From: an uncultured Acetobacteraceae bacterium
GTDB lineage: Bacteria > Pseudomonadota > Alphaproteobacteria > Acetobacterales > Acetobacteraceae
Direction of reading: 5' to 3'
Assembly: GCA_903895595.1 (NCBI GenBank)
Contig: CAITUP010000073.1
Span: 1 to 56,672 of the forward strand
Length of the DNA stretch: 56,672 nt
Under the pieces are notes generated by a model. That model did no database searches. It was not told the DNA's origin and worked only from the letters and a program-made list of their open reading frames with translations. Positions 26,304 through 34,053 of this stretch are shown in pieces. The first letter of the stretch is position 1. Each line of letters starts with the position of its first letter. The position numbers and the translations under genes were made by a program.

Positions 26304-27017
26304 TTACCAGGTGACGGGTTCGCGCGTGACCCGCACCGTCCCGTTGCCGGTCAGGCGGATCACGTTCACCGTCTTCGCCAGATCGGGCGAGCCGGAATAA
26401 TATGCCGGTACCGCCCCGGTCCCGACCTGGGCCGGGCGGTTCCAATGGCCGAGCGCGAGGTAGTCGGCGCCAGTGGCGTCGATCTCGGCGTCGGAGATCA
26501 ACCAGGACGGGCGCAGCGGGATGGCGCCGTCTTCCTCGTAATGGCCGTGCGCCAGGGCGACCTGCCAACGGGTGCTGCGCGGGCGCGGCGTGCGCAGCGG
26601 TACCATGTTGGAATAATCCACATGCGCGTGGCCCCAGATTTCCAGATCGTGATGCGGGAAATGCACGGCCTGTTCGTGGGTGACGCCGATGATGTGGACG
26701 TTCGGAAGCTCGTTCATGCCGCCGCGCAGATAGACCGAATCCTTGGTGATCGGGTCGTGGTTCCCCGGCAGGATGATGACCGGGCGCCCGGCATTGGCCA
26801 GCATGTCCACCGACTGCGCGATAATCGAGGCCGGTTGCCGGTTGTTGTCGAAGATGTCGCCGACCAGCAGCACGTAGGTGGCGTTGTGGGCCTTCCCAGC
26901 CTCCAGCACGATGCGCAGGCCGGTGGTGCCGTCGTCCCCGTAGGTGGGTTCGGCGGGGTCGCTGTCGACGTGCAGGTCGGAGCTATGCACAAGCACGATG
27001 TCGGAGTGATCGGTCAC
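26304..27017 (-). CDS. Metallophosphoesterase (Mre11/SbcD-like fold)
   Basis: This 237-residue calcineurin-like phosphoesterase has all core motifs: VHSSDLHVD (metal Asp/His), LLVGDIFDNN, ILPGNHDP, LAHGHYEE and ALGHWNRP. The arrangement resembles SbcD/YkuE-type exonuclease or phosphodiesterase domains, but there is no partner ATPase gene. GTG 27017 was chosen as start, since residues encoded upstream are Arg/Pro-rich shadow. It is convergent with the methyltransferase gene, 10 bp apart. The substrate is unknown. Confidence 0.82.
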   Translation of the reverse strand: MTDHSDIVLVHSSDLHVDSDPAEPTYGDDGTTGLRIVLEAGKAHNATYVLLVGDIFDNNRQPASIIAQSVDMLANAGRPVIILPGNHDPITKDSVYLRGGMNELPNVHIIGVTHEQAVHFPHHDLEIWGHAHVDYSNMVPLRTPRPRSTRWQVALAHGHYEEDGAIPLRPSWLISDAEIDATGADYLALGHWNRPAQVGTGAVPAYYSGSPDLAKTVNVIRLTGNGTVRVTREPVTW

Positions 27018-27153
27018 GGTCGGGGTCCGGGCAAAATGGGGGTGGCGACAGAAACCCCGGCTGAGGCGGTTCGTCAACCTTCGGACCCCGTGGCGGGGCA
27101 AACGGACATGGAGTAGGCTCCCACCAGGAAACCGAAACAGGAGCGTCCACACC

Positions 27154-27882
27154 ATGATCGACCTGCATTACTGGCCCACGCCCAACGGCAAAAAGGTCAC
27201 CATCCTGCTGGAGGAAGCGGGCATCCCCTACAATGTGGTGGAGTGCAACATCGGCCGCGGCGACCAGTTCACGCCGGAGTTTTTGCAAATGAACCCCAAC
27301 CACCGCATGCCTACCATGGTCGATCATGCCCCGGCCGATGGTGGTGCCCCGCTGGCGATTTTCGAATCCGGCGCGATCATGATGTACCTCGCGGAGAAGG
27401 TCGGGAAGTTCTATCCGCAAGATCTGCGCGGCAAGCACATGGTGCAGGAATGGCTGATCTGGCAGATGGCCAACCAAGGCCCCAAAAGCGGCGAATGCGG
27501 CCATTTCCGCCGCCTCGGCCCGAATGCCGGCGATCAGTCCTATGCCATCCGCCGCTTCACCGATGAGGTGAATCGCATCTACGGGGTGTTGAACAACCGT
27601 CTTTACAAGAACCGTTACCTCGCCGGGGATCAGTACACGATCGCCGACATGATCTGCTACCCGTGGACGGTGAACTGGAAGGCGCAAGGCCAGGATATCG
27701 AGGAATTCCCCTTCTTCAAGCGCTGGCACGAAGAACTCGCGGCGCGTCCCGGCGTGCAGCGCGGTATGGCAGTCGGCGCCGATTTCTCCAACGATCCATC
27801 GAAGCTGTCGGCTGAGGAGCAGGAGCGGCGGGTGAAGATGCTTTACAATCAGCGGGCGCGGCCGGTCGTGCTGGACGCGTAA
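27154..27882 (+). CDS. Glutathione S-transferase family protein (YfcG/Ure2-like)
   Basis: This 242-residue protein has an N-terminal thioredoxin-fold GST domain starting MIDLHYWPTPNGKKV, with Thr9 and Asn11 at the positions that bind glutathione in YfcG, the HRMPTMVD cis-Pro loop and ESGAIMMYLAEK. The C-terminal helical domain has the DMICYPWTVNW stretch. YfcG relatives act as disulfide-bond reductases with two glutathiones and not as classical transferases. Two palindromic repeats follow the gene. Confidence 0.9.
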   Translation: MIDLHYWPTPNGKKVTILLEEAGIPYNVVECNIGRGDQFTPEFLQMNPNHRMPTMVDHAPADGGAPLAIFESGAIMMYLAEKVGKFYPQDLRGKHMVQEWLIWQMANQGPKSGECGHFRRLGPNAGDQSYAIRRFTDEVNRIYGVLNNRLYKNRYLAGDQYTIADMICYPWTVNWKAQGQDIEEFPFFKRWHEELAARPGVQRGMAVGADFSNDPSKLSAEEQERRVKMLYNQRARPVVLDA

Positions 27883-27893
27883 CCGCAAGAACA

Positions 27894-27966
27894 CGTCATG
27901 GTCGGGCCTGACCCGACCATCTTTTTCCAATTGGCCTTCATGGTCGGGTTAAACCCGATCATGACG
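27894..27966. repeat. Two TCATGGTCGGG palindromic repeats
   Basis: Two units lie in tandem. At 27894-27920, CGTCATGGTCGGG is followed by CTGA and CCCGACCAT. At 27938-27966, TCATGGTCGGG is followed by TTAAA and CCCGATCATGA. Each forms a short hairpin. They are the same family as the units at 22519-22592 and 56649. They lie between the GST gene and the HCCA-isomerase-like gene, whose ATG is 24 nt further on. Confidence 0.88.
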
Positions 27967-27990
27967 GCGTATCCCGACAGGACAAATCCC

Positions 27991-28605
27991 ATGGCCGAAA
28001 TCGAGTGCTTCTTCGACTTGTCCAGCCCCTGGACCTACTTCGCCTTCGTCAGCCTCCAGAAGCTGGAGACCGAAATCAATACCACCGTGCAATGGCGCCC
28101 GATCCTGGTCGGTGGCGTGTTCAACGCGGTGAACCCGTCCGTGCATAACGCCGCCGTCAAACCCGTTCCGGCGAAATCCGCCTACAGCAAGAAGGACCAG
28201 CAGGACTGGGCCCGCTTCCTCGGCCTGAATATGCACTACCGCCCTTCCGTGTTCCCGGTGAACTCGGTCAAAGCCATGCGTGGCTGCTTCGTGGTCGAGG
28301 AAATGGGCAAGCTCGTGCCTTTCATGGCCGCGACTTTTGCCGCCTATTGGTGCGACAACAAGGACATCTCCCAGGTGCCCGTGCTGACCGAAATCTGCCA
28401 GCAGGTCGGCATCGACCCCGCCGCCTTCTTCGCCGGCATCGACCAGCAGCCCGTCAAGGACAAGCTCCGCAACACGACGCAGGAACTGATCGATCGCGGC
28501 GGCTACGGATCGCCCACCATGTTCGTCGGCGGCGACGACATGTATTTCGGCAACGACCGGGTGCCGCTGATCCGCGAAGCGGTGCTGCGCCGCCGCGGCA
28601 AATGA
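27991..28605 (+). CDS. DsbA-fold 2-hydroxychromene-2-carboxylate isomerase-like protein
   Basis: This 204-residue kappa-class GST/DsbA-fold protein starts MAEIECFFDLSSPWTYFAF; Ser11 takes the place of the catalytic Cys, as in HCCA isomerases such as NahD. The C-terminal GSPTMFVGGDDMYFGNDR stretch is typical of the family. Known members act in naphthalene-type degradation using glutathione. ATG 27991 is the start after a GACAGGAC sequence. It overlaps the enoyl-CoA hydratase gene by ATGA. Confidence 0.9.
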   Translation: MAEIECFFDLSSPWTYFAFVSLQKLETEINTTVQWRPILVGGVFNAVNPSVHNAAVKPVPAKSAYSKKDQQDWARFLGLNMHYRPSVFPVNSVKAMRGCFVVEEMGKLVPFMAATFAAYWCDNKDISQVPVLTEICQQVGIDPAAFFAGIDQQPVKDKLRNTTQELIDRGGYGSPTMFVGGDDMYFGNDRVPLIREAVLRRRGK

Positions 28606-29393
28606 GCCTGATCCTCGTCGCGGTCGAAGACCGCGGGGAGGCCGGCACCGTCGCGCGCGTCACGGTGAACAATGCCGCCGAACGCAACGCGCTGGGCAAT
28701 GCCGGCAAGCGGGAACTGGCGGAGGCGATCGAACACGTCTCCGCCGATCCGCGGTTGCGCGCGATCGTGCTGACCGGGGCAGGGGACCGGTCCTTCATCG
28801 GCGGCGCCAATGTCACCGAAATGGCCACCTTCACCCATGGCCACGCCAACGAAGGCCCCAGCCTGACGCACCGCGTCTGCGAGGCAATCCGCCGAGCGCC
28901 GGTGCCGGTGATTGCCCGCGTCAACGGGTATTGCTTCGGCGCCGGCCTCGAAATCGCCGCCTCCTGCGACATGCGCGCCGCCGCCGATACCGCTCGGTTC
29001 GGCATGCCGGAGGTGCTGTTCGGCCTCCCCTCGGGCATGGAAGCCTGCCTGCTGCCGCAACTGATCGGCTGGGGCAAAACCCGCGAGTTGGTGTTCACCG
29101 GTCGCCACATCGACGCGAAAGAAGCGGCCGAGTGCCATCTGGTCGAGCGTGTCGTCGCCTCGGACGCGCTGGACGCGGCGGTCGAGGATTGGGTCGCCGC
29201 CATTGTCGCCGCCGGCCCCATCGCGATACGGTCGCAAAAGGAATTGATCCGCGATTGGGAACGGATGTCGATCGCGGATGCGGTGCAGCAAGGTGTTCGC
29301 GCCGTCGCGGCGGCGCATGGAACGGACGAGACGAAACGCCTGATGGGCGCCTTCGTCGCTAAACGAAACGCCAAACGCGAGGCAAAACGATGA
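28602..29393 (+). CDS. Enoyl-CoA hydratase/isomerase family protein
   Basis: This 263-residue crotonase-fold protein has the oxyanion-hole stretch FIGGANVTEM (near 67-76) and the VNGYCFGAGLEIAASCDMR segment with the family Glu, followed by FGMPEVLFGLPSG. It acts on a CoA thioester, either hydrating an enoyl-CoA or isomerising it. Both ends overlap neighbours by ATGA, so the HCCA-isomerase-like, hydratase and amidohydrolase genes form one coupled unit that looks like a ring-cleavage or side-chain catabolic module. Confidence 0.9.
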   Translation: MSLILVAVEDRGEAGTVARVTVNNAAERNALGNAGKRELAEAIEHVSADPRLRAIVLTGAGDRSFIGGANVTEMATFTHGHANEGPSLTHRVCEAIRRAPVPVIARVNGYCFGAGLEIAASCDMRAAADTARFGMPEVLFGLPSGMEACLLPQLIGWGKTRELVFTGRHIDAKEAAECHLVERVVASDALDAAVEDWVAAIVAAGPIAIRSQKELIRDWERMSIADAVQQGVRAVAAAHGTDETKRLMGAFVAKRNAKREAKR

Positions 29394-30400
29394 ACTGTTC
29401 CTGCGGACGCCGTCACGTCCTTTTCGGCGGTCTCGCCGCTGGGTTGCTGCCCGGCGCAGTTTCCGCCGCGGGCAAACCGGCGCGGATCGACGTGCATCAC
29501 CACGTCGTGCCGCCGGTCTGGGTGGACGCGGTCAAACGGGCGAAGCTCGACAATCCCCCGATGACGAACTGGACGCCGGAGAAGTCGCTGGAGGACATGG
29601 ACAAGGCCGGCGTCACCACCGCGATGCTTTCGCCGATGCCGCCCCAGGTCGGGTTTCTGCCCGCCGCCGAGGCCGCGAGCGTCGCGCGCGCGTCCAACGA
29701 ATGGACCCGAAAGCTCGCCGACGCGCACCCCGGCAAGTTCGGCGTCTTCGCCATGCTGCCGATGCCCAACGTGGACGAGAGCCTGAAGGAAATCGCCTAC
29801 GCCTTCGATACGTTAAAGGTCGACGGTGTCGGCTTGATGACCAGCTACGGCGATAAATGGCTGGGCTACGATGAATTCGCGCCGGTCTTTCAGGAACTGA
29901 ACCGTCGTAAGGCCGTGGTCTACACCCACCCGACGAACGCCAATTGCTGCGTCAACGTGGTGCGCGGCGTGCCCGACGCGGCGATCGATTGGGGCGCCGA
30001 TACCACCCGCACCATCGTCAATCTGATCTTCAGCGGCGCGTCGCGGAAATACGCCGACACGTCGTTCATCTTCTCCCACGGTGGCGGCGTGCTGGCGGCG
30101 GTGGCGGAACGGTTGCGCATCCAGATGGTCTCCACCCCGCCGTACAAGGGCAAATTCACCCGCGAAATGGTGGATCGCGAGTTGAAGCGCTTCTTCTACG
30201 ACACCGCGCAGGTCGCGAATGAGGTCACGATCCAGGCGATGGCCAAGCTGGTCGGCGTGTCGCAGATCCTGTTCGGATCGGATTTCCCCTACCGCACCGA
30301 GGTGGAGCATGTGGCCGGCCTGCGGCAGCGTTTCTCGGCGGTGGAACTGGCGAAGATCGATAGCGGCAACGCGCTGCGGATTCTGCCGAAGCGAGCCTAA
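29390..30400 (+). CDS. Amidohydrolase 2 family protein (ACMSD-like), exported
   Basis: This 336-residue metal-dependent hydrolase has the IDVHHHVVPP metal motif near 34-43, DKAGVTTAMLSPMPPQ, and later FIFSHGGGVL and FGSDFPYRTE with metal ligands. The fold is that of aminocarboxymuconate-semialdehyde decarboxylases. It begins MNCSCGRRHVLFGGLAAGLL, with an RR pair and hydrophobic stretch, so export by Tat is likely; this is unusual but known in the family. It is coupled to the hydratase by ATGA, and its end overlaps the convergent gene by 4 bp. Confidence 0.88.
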   Translation: MNCSCGRRHVLFGGLAAGLLPGAVSAAGKPARIDVHHHVVPPVWVDAVKRAKLDNPPMTNWTPEKSLEDMDKAGVTTAMLSPMPPQVGFLPAAEAASVARASNEWTRKLADAHPGKFGVFAMLPMPNVDESLKEIAYAFDTLKVDGVGLMTSYGDKWLGYDEFAPVFQELNRRKAVVYTHPTNANCCVNVVRGVPDAAIDWGADTTRTIVNLIFSGASRKYADTSFIFSHGGGVLAAVAERLRIQMVSTPPYKGKFTREMVDRELKRFFYDTAQVANEVTIQAMAKLVGVSQILFGSDFPYRTEVEHVAGLRQRFSAVELAKIDSGNALRILPKRA

Positions 30401-30762
30401 CGCGGCAGCGTCACCCGCAAGGTGGCGCCATCGTAGCCCGCCGGCTTGTGGTGGGCGCGGATGGTCACCTCGGTGATGCCGCGCGGAACGTCCACGCCGG
30501 TAACGTCGCGGGTGAAGGGCTGTTCCTGCTCGTGCGGGTGTTCCAGCACGCGGGTGCTCAGGACTTTGCCGTCGGGGCCGAGCACCTCGATCCGGTCGGC
30601 ATAGCGATCCCAGCCGGTTTCCTGGCTGCGGACGGTGACGTCGAAATCGTAGATGCGGCCGGTGCGGTGTTCGACGGTGGCGCCGATGACGTCCGCTTCA
30701 CCCGCCAAGGCGACGGGTGAAACGCACAACGAAGCGAACAGAAAGGCGATGGCCGAGCGCAT
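30397..30762 (-). CDS. Small secreted protein of unknown function
   Basis: This 121-residue protein has a clear signal peptide, MRSAIAFLFASLCVSPVALA, with cleavage before GEADVIG. The mature part is a beta-rich, acidic/His-containing domain (HPHEQEQPF, RAHHKPAGYDG). It starts at ATG 30762, which overlaps the stop of the upstream metallo-hydrolase gene by one base (TGATG), so it is translationally coupled to it. I do not recognise the family. Confidence 0.75.
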   Translation of the reverse strand: MRSAIAFLFASLCVSPVALAGEADVIGATVEHRTGRIYDFDVTVRSQETGWDRYADRIEVLGPDGKVLSTRVLEHPHEQEQPFTRDVTGVDVPRGITEVTIRAHHKPAGYDGATLRVTLPR

Positions 30763-31595
30763 CACGCGGTCCGCCAAAGATCCCCATCCAGAACCACTTT
30801 CCCCTCGATCTCCATCTTCATGAGATGCGCGAGCACGTTCCGCTCCGCCGCACGCCGCAGCCGCGGATCGACCTGGGAATACAGCGTATCCATGATCGTG
30901 TAGGTGCTGGCCGGCCCGTCCTGCAGCTTCCGGGCGATGGCTTGCTCGCGCAGTTGGCGATGGATCAGCAGGTCTTTCACCAAGGCGCGAGGATCGCGCA
31001 ATGCCGGCCCATGGCCCGGCAGGAACACGTCGTCCTCCCGCTTCAGCAGCAGGTCGAGACTGTCGAAATAGGCCTTCATGTCGCCGCCCGGCGGGCTGAC
31101 GATGCTGGTGGACCAGGACATCACGTGATCGGCGCTGAACAGCACCCGGTCGCCGTTCTTCGCGGGAACGCCGAAGCAGAGGTGGTCCAGCGCATGGCCG
31201 GGGGTATGGATCGCGGCCAAACCCGCGACCGAGTCGCCGTCGGACAGCTTGATATCCGCGTCGAACGTATCCAGCCCGCTGATTTTGAACCCGACGCTCG
31301 GCGCGCCGCATTTATCCTGTAGCTCCGCCAACCCGCCGACGTGGTCGTGATGGGTGTGGCTGATCAGAATGTGCGAAATGTTGCCCCCCGTCTCCCGCAT
31401 GATCGCCTCGATATGCTCGGGGTGATTCTCGGGGCCGGGGTCCAGCACGACGGTGCCGGCAGCGGTCTCGATCAGATAGGTGTTGGTGCCGAAATAGGTC
31501 ATCGGCCCGGGATTGTTTGCCACGATGCGGCTGATCCCCGGCATGATCGGCAGATTCACGTCCCGGACTGGCTCCGGTTCGGTCAGAAAGGGCAT
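30762..31595 (-). CDS. Metallo-beta-lactamase fold hydrolase
   Basis: This 277-residue MBL-fold protein has the metal motif ILISHTHHDHVGG (near 96-108), HTPGHALDHLCF and SADHVMSW, plus a C-terminal winged-helix-like part seen in LACTB2/RNase-like or quorum-quenching relatives. It is probably a cytoplasmic hydrolase of esters, lactones or thioesters. It lies 7 bp downstream of yajC on the same strand and 1 bp overlapping the small secreted protein gene. Confidence 0.9.
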   Translation of the reverse strand: MPFLTEPEPVRDVNLPIMPGISRIVANNPGPMTYFGTNTYLIETAAGTVVLDPGPENHPEHIEAIMRETGGNISHILISHTHHDHVGGLAELQDKCGAPSVGFKISGLDTFDADIKLSDGDSVAGLAAIHTPGHALDHLCFGVPAKNGDRVLFSADHVMSWSTSIVSPPGGDMKAYFDSLDLLLKREDDVFLPGHGPALRDPRALVKDLLIHRQLREQAIARKLQDGPASTYTIMDTLYSQVDPRLRRAAERNVLAHLMKMEIEGKVVLDGDLWRTA

Positions 31596-31602
31596 GAGAT
31601 TC

Positions 31603-31968
31603 TCACTTCGTGGGTTTGGTGTCGTTGGCCGCGACAGGCTTGATAACCGCGGTGATGGTGTCGCGCATGACCGTCACCTTCAGATTGGGGGCGATCTCCA
31701 CGTCGATCTCATTGCCGGGGATCTGCTTGCCGTCCTTGTCCGCGACCATGCCGACCTTCTGCACCACGCCGATAATACCGCCGCCGGTGATCACCTTATC
31801 GCCGCGTTTCAGCGCCGCCAGCATCGCGCGCATTTCCTTCTGCTTCTGCTGCTGCGGACGGATCAGCAGGAACCAGAAGACGCCGAAAATCATCACCAGC
31901 GGCAGAAACTGGCTCGCGCTGCCAAACATGGCCGTGAAGTCCTGGGCGTAGGCGGGGGAGATGAACAT
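31603..31968 (-). CDS. yajC: Preprotein translocase subunit YajC
   Basis: This 121-residue protein has one N-terminal membrane helix (about 20-36, PLVMIFGVFWFLLIRPQQQ) and a cytoplasmic domain with LKRGDKVITGGGIIGVV, the hallmark of YajC. It belongs to the SecDF-YajC accessory complex. The start ATG 31968 has AAGGA upstream. No secD or secF gene follows, which differs from the common yajC-secD-secF order; here an MBL hydrolase gene comes next. Confidence 0.95.
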   Translation of the reverse strand: MFISPAYAQDFTAMFGSASQFLPLVMIFGVFWFLLIRPQQQKQKEMRAMLAALKRGDKVITGGGIIGVVQKVGMVADKDGKQIPGNEIDVEIAPNLKVTVMRDTITAVIKPVAANDTKPTK

Positions 31969-32047
31969 GAGGGGTCCTTGCGGTGAACGAGGCGGGACCA
32001 TACTTTCCGCCCCCCTCCCGTCAAGCACCAACGGAATTTTGCCCGCC

Positions 32048-32908
32048 ATGGACCAAAGCCTTCTCGCCCTTGTCACACGGATCGCCGATGCGCTGGACCG
32101 GCTGGCGCCACCCGTTGCGCCGCCCGTCACGCTGGCCGGCGCCGACGCCTTCGTCTGGCATCCCGGTCCCGCCGCGCATCTGGCGCCGGTCACCCGTGTG
32201 TCCCGCGTCGATATCGCGCTGCTGAAAGGCGTCGATCACCAGAAGGGTATTTTGCTGGAGAACACACTCCGTTTCGCCCAAGGATTGCCGGCCAACAACA
32301 CGATGCTGTGGGGCGCCCGCGGCATGGGCAAGTCGTCGCTGGTGAAGGCGACGCACGCCGTCGCCAACCGGGAAACGCCGGGCTGTCTCGCGTTGATCGA
32401 AATCCATCGCGAAGACATCCGCACCCTGCCGGACCTGCTGAACGTGCTGCGCCAGGAGCCGCGCCGCTGCCTGATCCTGTGCGACGACCTGTCGTTCGAG
32501 CGGGAAGACAGCGACTACAAGGCCCTGAAATCCGTCCTCGACGGTGGGATCGAGGGCCGGCCGGAGAACGTCCTGTTCTACGCCACGTCGAACCGCCGCC
32601 ATCTGATGCCGCGCGACATGATCGAGAATGAGCGCGCCACCGCCATCAACCCGTCCGAGGCGACCGAGGAAAAAGTATCCCTCTCCGACCGCTTCGGCCT
32701 CTGGCTCGGCTTCCACAACTGCGATCAGGCGACATACTTCGCGATGATCGAAGGCTACGCCGCCGACTTGAACCTGCCGGCGACGGTGGAGGAACTGCAC
32801 GCCCACGCGATCGAATGGTCGATGACACGCGGTGCGCGGTCGGGCCGCGTGGCGTGGCAGTGCATCCAGGACATCGCCGGGCGTTTGGGTGTGCGTCCGG
32901 CCGCGTAA
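32048..32908 (+). CDS. AAA-type ATP-binding protein, DUF815 family
   Basis: This 286-residue ATPase has Walker A MLWGARGMGKSSLVKA (near 98-113), Walker B CLILCDDLSFE and the sensor-like FYATSNRRHLMPRDM, matching the DUF815 group. The SLSDRFGLWLGF stretch is also typical. Its function is unproven; these proteins are often next to yajC in alphaproteobacteria, as here (divergent, 80 bp). ATG 32048 was chosen because the frame upstream overlaps yajC and is not protein-like. Confidence 0.88.
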   Translation: MDQSLLALVTRIADALDRLAPPVAPPVTLAGADAFVWHPGPAAHLAPVTRVSRVDIALLKGVDHQKGILLENTLRFAQGLPANNTMLWGARGMGKSSLVKATHAVANRETPGCLALIEIHREDIRTLPDLLNVLRQEPRRCLILCDDLSFEREDSDYKALKSVLDGGIEGRPENVLFYATSNRRHLMPRDMIENERATAINPSEATEEKVSLSDRFGLWLGFHNCDQATYFAMIEGYAADLNLPATVEELHAHAIEWSMTRGARSGRVAWQCIQDIAGRLGVRPAA

Positions 32909-32983
32909 TCTTATCTCGATCGTTGCGTTGCCGACGACCGCGCGATAGGATCGGCAACGAACGGCGGAACAGGAGACGCGGTC

Positions 32984-33925
32984 ATGGACAACGCGTGGGC
33001 ACTCAAGCTGCTGCGAGCCTGTAACCTTGCCTACCTCATCCATGCCGAGAGCACGGACATCGCGCCTGGGCCCGAAGCGGATGCCTTGATCGCGGCGATC
33101 GGAACGAAGCGGGAGGCGATCCAGGTCAGCGTGCATGGCGCCAACCTGATCGATGCGTGCCTCTTTGCGAAGACCGGCGATGGCGATGGGATTCTGGCGT
33201 TCCGCGGCACTCTGCCGCCCGCCGCCGCCAAGGGCACCATCGACGACCTGTTCGCGGTCGCTCGGGATTGGTTGCAGGACGCCGAAGCCGCGTTGGTCGC
33301 CGATCCGGATTTCGGCGGCAAGGTCCATTTCGGGTTTCGGCATGCGCTGGAAGGCATGTGGGACGATATCAAGCTCTTCATACGGGGCAGCGGCATCAGG
33401 AACCTGTATGTGACCGGGCACAGCAAAGGCGGCTCGCTGTCGCATCTCGCGGCGTATCGGCTGGCGCGCACCGTGATGCCGGTGACCGAGGTCTACAGCT
33501 TCGCCGCGGCACGTGCCGGGGACGCCGCTTTCGTCAGCGCGTTCAACACGATGATCCCGAAGTGCTGGCGTTTCGAATATCAGGACGACGCCGTGCCGCA
33601 TCTGCCGCCCTCCACGCTTGGCTGGCTGGATCACCTCCAGCTTTATCGTTCCGAAAACCCCGGACACAGGATCGGCCAAAGCGAGGCAGCCGATTGGTTC
33701 GAGGACCTGTTGACGCGGCTGGAAGGAATGAGGGGGTATGAATCCGCCGGCGTCCTCCAATTCATCGATTGGGAGACCCAACCGGGCATTCGATCCGATA
33801 GTTTCCTGCTGTCGGCGCGACGGAACCTCAGTCTGGCGGAATTGCTGATCGAACTGATGATCCCCAAGATCGCCAGCGATCATTCGAGCACGGGCGGTTA
33901 TCACGCCGGTGTTTCCAGGTCGTAA
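32984..33925 (+). CDS. Lipase class 3 family protein
   Basis: This 313-residue alpha/beta-hydrolase has the class-3 nucleophile elbow VTGHSKGGSLSHLAA (Ser near 148) and the lid/active-site neighbourhood ILAFRGTLPP. The later YQDDAVPHLPP stretch supplies the catalytic Asp/His candidates. No signal peptide is seen, so it is probably cytoplasmic. AGGAGA precedes ATG 32984. The C-terminal 60 residues match nothing I recognise. Confidence 0.86.
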   Translation: MDNAWALKLLRACNLAYLIHAESTDIAPGPEADALIAAIGTKREAIQVSVHGANLIDACLFAKTGDGDGILAFRGTLPPAAAKGTIDDLFAVARDWLQDAEAALVADPDFGGKVHFGFRHALEGMWDDIKLFIRGSGIRNLYVTGHSKGGSLSHLAAYRLARTVMPVTEVYSFAAARAGDAAFVSAFNTMIPKCWRFEYQDDAVPHLPPSTLGWLDHLQLYRSENPGHRIGQSEAADWFEDLLTRLEGMRGYESAGVLQFIDWETQPGIRSDSFLLSARRNLSLAELLIELMIPKIASDHSSTGGYHAGVSRS

Positions 33926-34053
33926 GCTGCTTGCCCGCCGCGTAACGACGGGCAGCAATTCCAAATTATCCTGGCGTTTGAGGGGCAAATCGGACTAATC
34001 AGCCGCTTGCGGTGCGCCGTATCGGCTGGTTGCCGCCCCAATTTGGAACTTTC
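33926..34053 (+). promoter_or_regulatory. Structured leader before the DEAD-box helicase gene
   Basis: The 128-nt region between the lipase and helicase genes has three inverted repeats: TGCCCG/CGGGCA (33932-33937, 33949-33954), CAGCCG/CGGCTG (34000-34005, 34023-34028), and TTCCAAATT (33959-33967) with AATTTGGAA (34040-34048), the last just 5 nt before the ATG. The outer pair could hide the start region. DEAD-box helicase leaders are often autoregulated, but the role here is inference. Confidence 0.35.
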
